NCBI RefSeq assembly: GCF_000756615.1
Contig: NZ_CP009288.1
Span: 5,580,001 to 5,644,000 of the forward strand
Length of the DNA: 64,000 nucleotides
Direction of reading: 5' to 3'
Origin: Paenibacillus durus
GTDB lineage: Bacteria > Bacillota > Bacilli > Paenibacillales > Paenibacillaceae
In this document: piece by piece, positions 16,865-25,817 of the stretch
Layout: the number at the start of each line of letters is the position of its first letter
How positions within the stretch are numbered: position 1 is the stretch's first letter
Position numbers and translations under genes: made by a program
The notes under the pieces: generated by a model
The model's database searches: none
What the model saw: only the letters and a program-made list of their open reading frames with translations
Told to the model about the DNA's origin: nothing

Positions 16865-18940
16865 CTAGCTGGCTATCCCGGCTTGACCTTCCTCTTCCGC
16901 CGATTCATTCCCGGTCTCTGCCGGTTCTTCGTTAAGCTTATCGGCGGCAGCGGAATCATACAGCTTGAAGCGGCTGACCAGATCTTGCAGTTCGTCGGCC
17001 AGACGGCTGAGATCCGACGATGACGAAGCGATTTCTTCAACCGAGGCGAGCTGCTGCTGCGCTGCGGCCGAAATCGTCTCTGTATTAGCAGAGGTTTCCT
17101 GGGAGATGATGCGGATAACTTCCATCGCCTGCTCCATGCCGCCCGCTTCCTGCGACAGGGTACGAACCCCTGCGCCCATCGCTTCGATTTTTTCCGCCGC
17201 TCCCTTAACCGCCCTGCGGATCCGCGAGAAGGAACGACCGGTCGTATCGACGGCCATAATCCCTTCGGAGACTTTCTCTTTGGCATTGTTCATCGTTTCT
17301 ATTGCTGCCTTCACTTCGCTGTGAATGGAAGAAATAACCTCCGAAATTTGACTGGCCGATTTCTCGGATTCCTCGGCCAGCTTGCGAACCTCCGCCGCGA
17401 CGACTGCGAAGCCGCGGCCTTGCTCCCCGGCTCTTGCGGCCTCGATGGAAGCGTTAAGCGCCAGCAGATTCGTCTGCCGGGCAATACCCGTAATGATGCC
17501 AACAATTCCTACGATGCGGCCGCTGCGTTCATTCAGCTTGTCGATGACGGCTCCCAGCTCCTCAACCGTCTCGTGGATGGCATTGATTTTATCAACGACC
17601 TGAATGACTGAATCATTGCCCTCCGCCGCTGAGCGGGTAGATTTATCCATCATCACCGATACTTCATCCATATTGGCGGAAATGCTCTTTACCTCTGCGG
17701 CAGTCGCGAGCGTGCCTTCAATACCTTGGTTTATACTCTTAACCTGCTGCTCGCTGCCGGAAGCCACTTCCTGAATGGCAATGGTCACATGCTCGATCGC
17801 CTTGGTCGTCTGCTCGGCCCCGGCCGTCAGTTCGGCCGCCGAGGATGATACATTGTCGGTCATTTCCTGAACGCCAAGTATCATCTCCCTGAGACTTGCG
17901 ACCATCGTTTTGAAATTGGAGGCCAGTTGGCCGATTTCATCCCGTTCGAAGGAACCGATATCCTGGGACAAATCCCCCTTGCTGACAACTTCCGTCGCTT
18001 TGCTGAGTCTGCTTAGAGGCAAGAGCAGGGAACGTATGACAAAGAAAATCGGAACCAGCCCAAGCAGTAAGGAAACGAAAATGACGAGAAGGGCAGTGCT
18101 GCGGATGCCGTCCGACGCGCTGCTAATTTCACTGGTATTGATTGTGCCGGCGATTCTCCATCCGGTCAGCTTATTAACCATGTATGTGAGGCTTTTCTCC
18201 TCGCCATTAAAGGTATATTCGAACGTATCGGAGTCCTTCTCGAACATTTTTTTTATAAAATCCCGGGAAGATACCTGTCCGAGGGGTTCCGTGGGATGCA
18301 CCACGAACCTTTTGCCGCCGTCCACAATCATGATATAACCTTTCTTGCCGACCTTTAGATCGACCAGGCCCGCGAGCTGCTTCAAATTCAATTGAATAAC
18401 AAATACGCCATTTCCGTCTTTGAGCATAGAGGATATGGAGACAACCGTCTCGTTATTTGCGTTATTAAAAACCGGCGATATCACCGCACCCTTTCCTTTT
18501 TTAACGGCGTTAACATAAGCATCCTCAAGGCGAGGGTCGTATCCGCTGGGCGCAGTGGTATCGGAGGCTTTTATAACTTGGCCCGCTGTTGTCGTTACGT
18601 ATACCTCCAGCACATCGGGATGCAACGCCGCATATTCCTTCACTCTTTTTTTCAATTCGGCGTAATCTTCTTCGATCGTCTCGCTATTGGCCGAGATTGA
18701 GGAGATGGCATCGACAAAGTAATTTACGTCATTTATTTTGGACTGGATATTCGAATTGACAATCTCATTGACAGCCGCAGCACTTTCCTGTGCATTGTTG
18801 ATAAGCTGATCCGTTACCGCGCTGCTGGCAGTCCGGTAGGTAAGCATTCCAATGATGATACCGGGTACCATCAATACAATCAAATAAGTGGCAATTAATC
18901 TTGTGCGCAGAGTCAAGCCGGCCTTGGCTTTCTTAGGCAT
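16865..18940 (-). CDS. methyl-accepting chemotaxis protein with dCache sensor
   Basis: Chemoreceptor of about 691 residues. A membrane helix near the N terminus (LIATYLIVLMVPGIIIGML) leads into an outside-facing sensor of the double Cache type (YVTTTAGQVIKASD, VISPVFNNANNETVVSISS), then a second helix (ALLVIFVSLLLGLVPIFFVI), HAMP, and a methyl-accepting coiled coil with the signalling hairpin IARQTNLLALNASIEAARAGEQGRGFAVVAAEVRKLAEES. Cache domains bind small ligands such as amino or organic acids. The start MPKKAK has GGAGG upstream. It stands alone, with no che genes nearby. Confidence 0.95.
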   Translation of the reverse strand: MPKKAKAGLTLRTRLIATYLIVLMVPGIIIGMLTYRTASSAVTDQLINNAQESAAAVNEIVNSNIQSKINDVNYFVDAISSISANSETIEEDYAELKKRVKEYAALHPDVLEVYVTTTAGQVIKASDTTAPSGYDPRLEDAYVNAVKKGKGAVISPVFNNANNETVVSISSMLKDGNGVFVIQLNLKQLAGLVDLKVGKKGYIMIVDGGKRFVVHPTEPLGQVSSRDFIKKMFEKDSDTFEYTFNGEEKSLTYMVNKLTGWRIAGTINTSEISSASDGIRSTALLVIFVSLLLGLVPIFFVIRSLLLPLSRLSKATEVVSKGDLSQDIGSFERDEIGQLASNFKTMVASLREMILGVQEMTDNVSSSAAELTAGAEQTTKAIEHVTIAIQEVASGSEQQVKSINQGIEGTLATAAEVKSISANMDEVSVMMDKSTRSAAEGNDSVIQVVDKINAIHETVEELGAVIDKLNERSGRIVGIVGIITGIARQTNLLALNASIEAARAGEQGRGFAVVAAEVRKLAEESEKSASQISEVISSIHSEVKAAIETMNNAKEKVSEGIMAVDTTGRSFSRIRRAVKGAAEKIEAMGAGVRTLSQEAGGMEQAMEVIRIISQETSANTETISAAAQQQLASVEEIASSSSDLSRLADELQDLVSRFKLYDSAAADKLNEEPAETGNESAEEEGQAGIAS

Positions 18941-19084
18941 TTTGTCTGTTCCTCCATTCAACTGGATAAATTAGGCGGCAAAGAGTTGAGTAATATTATG
19001 ATATATCGGCAATCATTAGCTATAATTCTACTGTTTCTCCGGGAATCCCCCATAAAAATATCCAGCTGATCCATAAACGGACAC

Positions 19085-19126
19085 AAATAGGGCTTCTCGG
19101 CCTGGCGGACCGGAAAAGCCCTATTT
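19085..19126 (-). terminator. probable terminator after Fur-family gene
   Basis: Inverted repeat AAATAGGGCTT / AAGCCCTATTT with inner CGG/CCG pairing, about 50 bases beyond the Fur-family stop. The T tract is short, so it may be a weak or bidirectional terminator. Confidence 0.6.
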
Positions 19127-19175
19127 ACTCTTTGCCCTGACACTAGGGCGGACGTTTAACGATTACTTCATCGGC

Positions 19176-19580
19176 TCAATTAACAGCCTTATTCTGGCAA
19201 GCGGAACAGATGCCTCCAAAGACAACATGCGCATGCCCGATGGTATAACCGGTTTCTTTAGCGACGGCCTCCATCCACTGCTCCGGCACATGACTCATCA
19301 CTTCATCCACCGCTCCGCATCGCTCGCAGATGATATGCTGGTGGTCGTCCATTCTCGCATCGTAACGGCTGGCGGCCTCGCCCAGCTTCAATTCTCTGAT
19401 CAATTGTTTATCCGCGAGATAACGAAGGGAATTGTAGACTGTACCGTAGGCAAGATTATGCCCCTTCTCCACCAGACGGTTCATAACCTCCGCTGCGGTC
19501 GGATGGTCATGCGATTCGCGGACAATATCGTAGACGGCTTGGCGTTGGGAAGTCAGATTGAGATGTCTCACTTCGATCAT
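19176..19580 (-). CDS. Fur family transcriptional regulator (PerR-like)
   Basis: Metal-responsive repressor of about 134 residues. The winged helix covers the N-terminal half (LTSQRQAVYDIV, TVYNSLRYLADKQLI), then the metal site YDARMDDHQHIICERCGAVDEV and a second Cys pair CSAC near the end, making a CxxC...CxxC structural zinc site. The DDHQHIIC pattern resembles PerR, which senses peroxide through metal-catalysed oxidation, more than Fur or Zur, but the class is not certain. The start may be the first ATG or a GTG three codons later; AAGG fits the GTG better. Confidence 0.88.
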   Translation of the reverse strand: MIEVRHLNLTSQRQAVYDIVRESHDHPTAAEVMNRLVEKGHNLAYGTVYNSLRYLADKQLIRELKLGEAASRYDARMDDHQHIICERCGAVDEVMSHVPEQWMEAVAKETGYTIGHAHVVFGGICSACQNKAVN

Positions 19581-19805
19581 CCTTACTTTATTTTTAGATC
19601 AAGTATAAATCGTTGAGGTATTCCGGTCAATATTCTGATCTCAAGCTCGAAAAAGACTTCCCGGTTGTTTGAGGATCGTAATTGTTGCTAAAAATTCGAT
19701 TGTTTTCGACAATTTTCTGCAACATTCTTCAGCATTTTTCAGATAAAATAAGCGAGAGCCGCAATTGGAAACGGCCACTTCATCCAAGGAGCTCCTGATA
19801 CTGTC

Positions 19806-20924
19806 ATGATGATAATAAATATGATTAACAGCCTGTTTGCCAACTTTTGTATACTTGTTGCTTTTCTGTTCCTGTCGGGCATGTTGTCCAAAAAGTACGC
19901 CGTCATCGGCCGTCACACCAGCTCGGTCACCAGCATTGGCATCGGACTGCTCTTCGGATTGTTTGGCATGATTCTGATGGAATATTCCTTTCCGGTTGGG
20001 CCGGGCATCTACGCCAATCTCCGTCATTTGACGATTGTTATTGTATCCGCCTATATCGGCTGGCTCCCCGCCATAATTTGTGCGGCGGTCTTAGCCTTAA
20101 GCCGGGTACTTATCTATGGTTTGGTCGATACTTCGGTATCGGCGTTCGTCTCCCTGGTGCTTATCGGTCTCTGCTGCAGCTGGATTTCCGTACTCCGCTG
20201 GTCGCGAATGCGCAAGGTAATGGTCGGAAACTTGATTAGTATGGCGATCTGCCTCGCGGGATTTATTATCAGTCTGGGAGACCTCAAAATCATCATGGAA
20301 TTCTTTCCGCTGCAGCTTGGCGTCACTCTTGCCGCCGGACTGGCCGTTTATTATATAGCCGAATATATTCAACGTTCCAACGATCTGTATGCCCAGCTTG
20401 AAGTGCGGGCCGCTACGGACTACCTGACTAATCTCAATAATTTGCACCAGTTCCACCGCCATTTGGACACGGAGATGGCCCGGGCCGAGCGGCATGGGGA
20501 AAGTCTGTCGCTGCTACTTATCGACATCGACCATTTCAAGAATATTAACGACACCTACGGCCATCCGGCGGGAGACGCCGTTCTGAAGCAGCTGGCCCGC
20601 CGTCTCTGCAATCATTCCCGGTCTTATGATATCGTATCCCGCAACGGCGGGGAAGAGTTCACGATCCTGCTGCCCGACTGCCCGCTCCATCAGGCGCAAA
20701 AGGCCGGAGAACGCATCCGGTCCGCCGTGGAGAATGACCGTTTTTTGCTGCCTTCTGGCAATAAGATCCATCTCACCGTATCCATCGGGGCCGCATCCTA
20801 TCCGGAAAATATACAGGATGCGGACGGCGACCTGCTTAGCCAATATGCGGACAAGGCACTGTATGCAGCCAAGAACTCGGGGAGAAACAAGGTTTGTGCC
20901 GCCGACACTTACGGGGAAGGCTGA
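19806..20924 (+). CDS. membrane diguanylate cyclase (5TMR_LYT + GGDEF)
   Basis: Protein of 372 residues. The first ~195 are membrane helices of the 5TM-5TMR_LYT kind (MILMEYSFPVGPGIYANLRHL and LTIVIVSAYIGWLPA are typical). A GGDEF domain follows, with DYLTNLNNLHQFHRHL, LLLIDIDHFKNINDTYGH and the active-site loop GGEEF. RSYD sits exactly five residues before GGEEF, so the product-inhibition I-site (RxxD) is present. An active, feedback-inhibited cyclic-di-GMP synthase is expected. AAGGAG lies 14 bases before the first ATG, a second ATG follows directly. Confidence 0.93.
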   Translation: MMIINMINSLFANFCILVAFLFLSGMLSKKYAVIGRHTSSVTSIGIGLLFGLFGMILMEYSFPVGPGIYANLRHLTIVIVSAYIGWLPAIICAAVLALSRVLIYGLVDTSVSAFVSLVLIGLCCSWISVLRWSRMRKVMVGNLISMAICLAGFIISLGDLKIIMEFFPLQLGVTLAAGLAVYYIAEYIQRSNDLYAQLEVRAATDYLTNLNNLHQFHRHLDTEMARAERHGESLSLLLIDIDHFKNINDTYGHPAGDAVLKQLARRLCNHSRSYDIVSRNGGEEFTILLPDCPLHQAQKAGERIRSAVENDRFLLPSGNKIHLTVSIGAASYPENIQDADGDLLSQYADKALYAAKNSGRNKVCAADTYGEG

Positions 20925-21107
20925 GGAATGGGCCATTTGTCGATTTTCATCCTAACCTATACCCACTGACTGAGCGGGAAAAAGACCTCCTAACGTCGCA
21001 GCTGCTGGGCCGATTGCAGTATGAATGGGCCTCGCAGCGAAGTTTCTTTTACCAGATCAGTGGTAATAACTGAAATGACGACTGTATAATATAGGGAGGA
21101 ATACGGG

Positions 21108-22655
21108 ATGGACCCAGAAAACAAATGGCCGGTCAGTCTGCCCAAGCTGCCGGAATCGCTGTGGAGAGGAACGACGGAGCTGCCCTCTTTTCCCCGGCTC
21201 GCCGAAGACCACGTCACCGGCGTCGCCGTAGTAGGCGGCGGCATAACAGGAATTACCACGGCTTATCTGCTGGCGGACGCCGGCTTCAAGGTAACGCTGC
21301 TGGAAGGAAGCGAGCTGCTCACCGGCACAACGGGCTTCACAACCGCCAAGATTACGGCGCAGCACGGCCTGATCTACAGCGATCTGGCGAAGCGCTTTGG
21401 CGAGGATAAGGCCATGGCCTATTTCCGTTCTAACAGCGAGAGCCTGGAATGGATCGTAGAAACGGCGGAGAAGCTCGGCATATCCTGCGGCTTGGAACGC
21501 GAGGATGCTTATGTGTACTGCAATCCGGGCGACAAAAAGACGCTAAAACGGCTGGAGGATGAATTCGAGGCTTACCGCAAGCTTGGACTGCCGGGGGAAT
21601 GGGTGGATCATGTATCACTGCCTATGCGTATTGGAGGCGGAATCAAGCTTGCGGGACAGGCCCGCTTCCATCCTCTTGCGTATCTGAAGGGACTCCTGGA
21701 GGCTTTTCTGGACAAGGGCGGAAGCGTCTATGAGCACACCACGATCAGTAGAGACGTCGAGAATGAGGGCGGCCTGACGCTCTTTACCGAACACGGACAG
21801 CATCGCATCAAGTGCCGCCACGCCGTATCGGCCTCTCACTATCCCTTCTATGACGGGGGAGAGATGTATTTTGCGCGCCTGCATGCGGACCGCGCGTACT
21901 GTTTGGCTTTCGAGCCGGAAACCGGCTACGAAGGCGGCATGTACTTAAGCGTCGGGGAGCCCCGGCGGTCCCTCCGCGCGGTCGAGTGGGAAGGCAAACG
22001 GCTGGTCATTGCCGCCGGCGAGAGCCATAAGGCGGGACAGAGCGGCTGCACGATCAAACATTATGAGAATCTGGAGGTTTTCGCTGGAGAGCTTCTGGGC
22101 ATCCGCCGGATTCCTTACCGCTGGTCCACCCAGGATCTGATTACGGTCGACCAGGTCCCGTACATCGGCAAAATATCCAAAGACAAGGAAATTTATGTCG
22201 CCACCGGCTTTGCCAAATGGGGAATGACGGCCGGCACGCTGGCGGCGCGGATGATTGCCGATCAGATTCAGCGTAAAAGCAGTCCCTATACGGAGCTTTA
22301 CGATCCGTCCCGGTTCAAGGCCAATCCGGGCATCAAGAATCTTCTGGTGCAGAACGCCAATGTCGCCAAGGAGCTTATCACGGGCAAGATGGAGTTCACG
22401 CTTAAGAAAATTGACGACCTGGGGCTGGACGAAGGCGGAATCGTCCGTCATGATGGAAAGAGGGTCGGAGCGTACAGGGACTCCGAAGGCGGGGTTCATC
22501 TGGTGGACAGAACCTGCACGCATATGGGCTGCGAATGTGAATGGAACGGGAGCGAACGCTCCTGGGACTGCCCGTGCCACGGCTCCCGTTACTCCTATGA
22601 CGGTGAAGTAATTGAAGGACCGGCGACCCTGCCGCTGGCCAAACCGGACCTGTAG
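21108..22655 (+). CDS. FAD-dependent oxidoreductase with C-terminal Rieske domain
   Basis: Fusion protein of 515 residues. The N-terminal part is a DAO-type flavoenzyme with the FAD motif VAVVGGGITGITTAYLLADAGF. From about residue 440 a Rieske [2Fe-2S] domain follows, whose ligands are the Cys/His pairs in CTHMGC and CPCHGSRY. The layout matches YhfW-like proteins of Bacillota. The Rieske domain would pass electrons to or from the flavin; substrate unknown. GGGAGG precedes the ATG. SDR and monooxygenase genes follow on the same strand and may be co-transcribed. Confidence 0.92.
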   Translation: MDPENKWPVSLPKLPESLWRGTTELPSFPRLAEDHVTGVAVVGGGITGITTAYLLADAGFKVTLLEGSELLTGTTGFTTAKITAQHGLIYSDLAKRFGEDKAMAYFRSNSESLEWIVETAEKLGISCGLEREDAYVYCNPGDKKTLKRLEDEFEAYRKLGLPGEWVDHVSLPMRIGGGIKLAGQARFHPLAYLKGLLEAFLDKGGSVYEHTTISRDVENEGGLTLFTEHGQHRIKCRHAVSASHYPFYDGGEMYFARLHADRAYCLAFEPETGYEGGMYLSVGEPRRSLRAVEWEGKRLVIAAGESHKAGQSGCTIKHYENLEVFAGELLGIRRIPYRWSTQDLITVDQVPYIGKISKDKEIYVATGFAKWGMTAGTLAARMIADQIQRKSSPYTELYDPSRFKANPGIKNLLVQNANVAKELITGKMEFTLKKIDDLGLDEGGIVRHDGKRVGAYRDSEGGVHLVDRTCTHMGCECEWNGSERSWDCPCHGSRYSYDGEVIEGPATLPLAKPDL

Positions 22656-22724
22656 AGCTAGTTAGACGTTTGCCAGGTTAACAAGGGCAGGTAACTTATT
22701 ATTTAAAGGAGCGATGACACACAA

Positions 22725-23444
22725 ATGGAACTTAGAGGAAAAACGGCAGTCATTACCGGCGCCGGCAAAGGCATCGGCAAAGCATTAGCCCTGGCGCTCG
22801 CCAAGGAAGGCGCCAATCTGGGATTGATCTCGCGGACCGCCGCCGATTTGGAGGCTCTGAAAGCCTCCATTACCGAAGTATACGACGTGAAAGTCAGCAT
22901 CGCCATCGCCGATGTATCGGTCCGTGAAGAGGCCGAGCGGGCGGTGGCCGCAATCCAGAACGATCTCGGCACGTTTGACGTCCTGATCAACAACGCCGGC
23001 GTCGCCAACTTCGGCACGCTGGTAGACATGGACCCGGAAGAGTGGAGGCGTCACATTGACATCAACCTGTTCGGCGTCTACTACGTTACCCGTGCCGCGC
23101 TGCCTTCCATGATCGAGAACAAAGCAGGCAGCATCATTAACATCTCGTCTACAGCCGGAGAGCGCGGCTTTGCCACAGGCTCCGCCTACTGCGCGTCCAA
23201 ATTCGCCCTGATGGGCATGACCGAGGCGCTCTTCCAGGAAGTGCGCAAGTTCAACATCCGTGTTACTGCGCTGACACCGAGCACGGTCAATACCCCGCTG
23301 GCGGTGAATGCGGGACTGCCGATCGGCGACGAAGACCGGATGATGCAGCCCGAGGATGTCGCCGAGCTCGCGCTGACGGCGCTGAAGCTGCCGGACCGCG
23401 TATTCATCAAGACGGCGGGCATCTGGACAACCAATCCGCAATAA
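22725..23444 (+). CDS. short-chain dehydrogenase/reductase (FabG-like)
   Basis: Classical SDR of 239 residues. NAD(P)-binding TGAGKGIGKALA is at the N terminus, NNAG in the middle, and the catalytic Ser (NISSTAGERG) and YxxxK (YCASKFAL) follow. It resembles 3-oxoacyl-ACP reductases of the YqjQ/FabG group, and such proteins reduce many ketones, so the substrate is open. AAAGGAG is about 14 bases before the ATG. It lies 69 bases after the flavin/Rieske gene. Confidence 0.9.
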   Translation: MELRGKTAVITGAGKGIGKALALALAKEGANLGLISRTAADLEALKASITEVYDVKVSIAIADVSVREEAERAVAAIQNDLGTFDVLINNAGVANFGTLVDMDPEEWRRHIDINLFGVYYVTRAALPSMIENKAGSIINISSTAGERGFATGSAYCASKFALMGMTEALFQEVRKFNIRVTALTPSTVNTPLAVNAGLPIGDEDRMMQPEDVAELALTALKLPDRVFIKTAGIWTTNPQ

Positions 23445-23493
23445 ACTCTTACCCTAAAGCCCTTCATCCATTCTTAGCGGGAGGTTTGCAGCT

Positions 23494-23805
23494 ATGCTCG
23501 TAGTCACGAATACGATTAAGGTCAAGGAAGGCGCCGGAGCGGCGCTGGCCCAGCGGTTCGCCTACGCCGGCGGCGTACAGGATATGCCGGGCTTTGTCCG
23601 CATGGAAGTATGGCATGGCAGCGCCAAAGAAGGCGTGGAAGAACTGAAAATCTGTACGGTGTGGGAGAACGAGGAAGCATTCAAAGGCTGGACCTCCAGT
23701 GAAGCCTTCCGAAACTCCCACCGGGGCGCAGGCGGCAACGAATCGATTCTCGGCGCTTCACTCGACAAGTACGAGCTTCTTATCAGCCGTACTCCCGGAG
23801 AGTAA
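23494..23805 (+). CDS. IsdG/HmoA-type heme-degrading monooxygenase (ABM domain)
   Basis: Small ABM-fold protein of 103 residues. Asn6, Trp66 and His76 fall at the same residue numbers as the catalytic Asn-Trp-His triad of staphylococcal IsdI, in VTNTIKV and FKGWTSSEAFRNSHRG. This supports haem degradation and iron release in the cytoplasm rather than a generic monooxygenase. GGGAGG precedes the ATG by 9 bases. It sits 49 bases after the SDR gene and is followed by a strong terminator, so it may be the last gene of a three-gene unit. No Isd-type uptake genes are nearby. Confidence 0.88.
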   Translation: MLVVTNTIKVKEGAGAALAQRFAYAGGVQDMPGFVRMEVWHGSAKEGVEELKICTVWENEEAFKGWTSSEAFRNSHRGAGGNESILGASLDKYELLISRTPGE

Positions 23806-23825
23806 AACGGACGACCGGACAGCAA

Positions 23826-23878
23826 AAAGCGCAGAACCGCTTTCCCTTGCAGGGATGAGCGTTTCTGCGCTTTTTTTT
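23826..23878 (+). terminator. terminator after IsdG-type gene
   Basis: Hairpin with arms AAAGCGCAGAA / TTCTGCGCTTT and eight T on the plus strand. It lies 20 bases past the stop. Confidence 0.9.
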
Positions 23879-23915
23879 ACTGCCTGTCGGCAGACCGGGG
23901 CCCGAAGAAGCCCGC

Positions 23916-25817
23916 TTAGACGGCATCCGACAGCTCGCCGTCCGAGAACTGGCTGTTATACAGATCGGCGTAGAATCCGCCTTGTGACAGCAGTTCTTCG
24001 TGTGAGCCCTGCTCGATGACGGTGCCGTGATTCATCACGAGAATCAAATCGGCGTCGCGGATGGTCGATAGGCGGTGGGCAATAACAAAGCTGGTTCTGC
24101 CTCGCATCAGTGTGTTCATCGCCGTTTGAATTTGCACCTCCGTCCGGGTGTCGACACTGCTTGTAGCTTCGTCCAGAATCAGTATCGACGGGTCAGCCAG
24201 AATGGCGCGGGCGATGGTCAGCAGCTGTTTTTGGCCCTGCGAAATATTGGAGGCCTCTTCGTTCAGCACGGTATCATAGCCCATCGGCAGCGTGCGGATG
24301 AAATGGTCGGCATGCGCCGCCCTGGCTGCCCGCACCACATCCGCCTCGGTCGCGCCTTCGCGTCCGTATGCAATATTGTCGCGGATCGTGCCGTTGAAGA
24401 GCCACGTATCCTGCAGCACCATGCCGAACCGGGCACGGAGCTCGCTGCGCTTCATGTCCGTAATATCCACCCCGTCGATCAGAATCTCGCCGCCGCTCAG
24501 CTCGTAGAACCGCATCAGCAGGTTGATTAGCGTCGTCTTGCCCGCTCCGGTCGGCCCTACAATCGCGATAGTCTGTCCCGGCTTGACCTTAATATTCATA
24601 TCTTCGATCAGTATGGCATCTTCCTTGTATCCGAACTTCACATGGCGGAACTCAACCGCTCCCTCTTCAGGCCCGGTCTTCCCGGCCAAGCCTGCTGACG
24701 TTTCCGGCACTTCCTCTTCCTCGTCCAGCAGCTCGAATACGCGTTCTGCGGAAGCGATAGTGGACTGAATAATATTGGCGATGTTGGCCGTTTGAGTAAT
24801 CGGCATCATGAACTGGCGCGAATATTGGATGAACGCCTGGATGTCGCCGACCTCGATCATTTTCTTGGTGACAAAAATGCCGCCGACCACGCAGACCAGC
24901 ACATAGCCCAGGTTACCGATGAACATCATCAGCGGCATAATGATGCCGGACATAAACTGCGCGCGCCAGCCGGATTCGTAGAGCTGCTCGTTGATCCGGT
25001 CGAAATCCTTGAGCGACTCCCGCTCCCGTCCGAACGCCTTAACGATCCGGTGGCCCGTATACATTTCCTCGACATGACCGTTCAGCTGGCCGAGCGATTT
25101 CTGCTGGCTGACGAAATACGATTGGGAACGCTTGGTGATGCCCATAATCGCCACAAAGCTGAGCGGCAGCGTAATGATCGTAATGAGCGTCAGCCACGGG
25201 CTGATGGTCAGCATCATGACAATGATTCCGATAATCGTAATGACTGATGTTATAAGCTGGGTCAAGCTCTGCTGCAGTGTCGTGCTGATATTGTCGACAT
25301 CGTTGGTTGCGCGGCTTAAGATTTCCCCATGCGTACGGGAATCGAAATATTTCAGCGGCAGCCTCTCCAGCTTGCTGTTGATCTCTTCACGCATGTTGAA
25401 TACGATGCTCTGCGCCACACCGGCCATAACATACTGCTGCACGTAGCCGAATACGGCGCTCAGCAGATACAAACCGGCCAGAAGAAGCAACATTTCATTA
25501 ATATAGCCAAAATCGATCGCCGCTCCCGGTACGCCCTTCATCATGGCAATGGCACCTTTGAACAGCTCCGTTGTCACCCAACCCATAACCTTAGGACTAT
25601 AAATGCTGAATACCGTACTCAGGATGGCCGTAATCAGTACGACCAGCAATTGGATCTGCTTCGGGCGTAAATACCCGATCAGCCGCCGAAGCGTTTTTTT
25701 GAAATCCCTGGCTTTTTCCGGGGGCAGCATCATGCCGCCCCCTCCGAACCCTCCAGGTCCTCCTCTCCGTGCCGGCGGCTGGGCGGGACGCTTGTATTCC
25801 TGTTGGTTGTCACTCAT
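23916..25817 (-). CDS. ABC exporter, second subunit of heterodimer
   Basis: Type IV ABC exporter half-transporter of 633 residues. A Pro/Gly-rich N-terminal stretch is followed by six membrane helices and the ATPase domain: Walker A GPTGAGKTT, signature NISQGQKQ (a variant of LSGGQ), Walker B ILILDEATSSVD and the His switch IAHRLST. Its ATG overlaps the upstream stop by four bases (ATGA), so the two ABC genes are coupled and very likely form a heterodimer that pumps drugs or peptides outwards. The MarR gene at the head of the operon is the probable repressor. Confidence 0.93.
   Translation of the reverse strand: MSDNQQEYKRPAQPPARRGGPGGFGGGGMMLPPEKARDFKKTLRRLIGYLRPKQIQLLVVLITAILSTVFSIYSPKVMGWVTTELFKGAIAMMKGVPGAAIDFGYINEMLLLLAGLYLLSAVFGYVQQYVMAGVAQSIVFNMREEINSKLERLPLKYFDSRTHGEILSRATNDVDNISTTLQQSLTQLITSVITIIGIIVMMLTISPWLTLITIITLPLSFVAIMGITKRSQSYFVSQQKSLGQLNGHVEEMYTGHRIVKAFGRERESLKDFDRINEQLYESGWRAQFMSGIIMPLMMFIGNLGYVLVCVVGGIFVTKKMIEVGDIQAFIQYSRQFMMPITQTANIANIIQSTIASAERVFELLDEEEEVPETSAGLAGKTGPEEGAVEFRHVKFGYKEDAILIEDMNIKVKPGQTIAIVGPTGAGKTTLINLLMRFYELSGGEILIDGVDITDMKRSELRARFGMVLQDTWLFNGTIRDNIAYGREGATEADVVRAARAAHADHFIRTLPMGYDTVLNEEASNISQGQKQLLTIARAILADPSILILDEATSSVDTRTEVQIQTAMNTLMRGRTSFVIAHRLSTIRDADLILVMNHGTVIEQGSHEELLSQGGFYADLYNSQFSDGELSDAV

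Noticed and set aside
20925..21107. Possible riboswitch before the FAD/Rieske gene
   Set aside because: I could not identify a conserved aptamer core or a terminator/antiterminator pair; treated as an ordinary promoter region.
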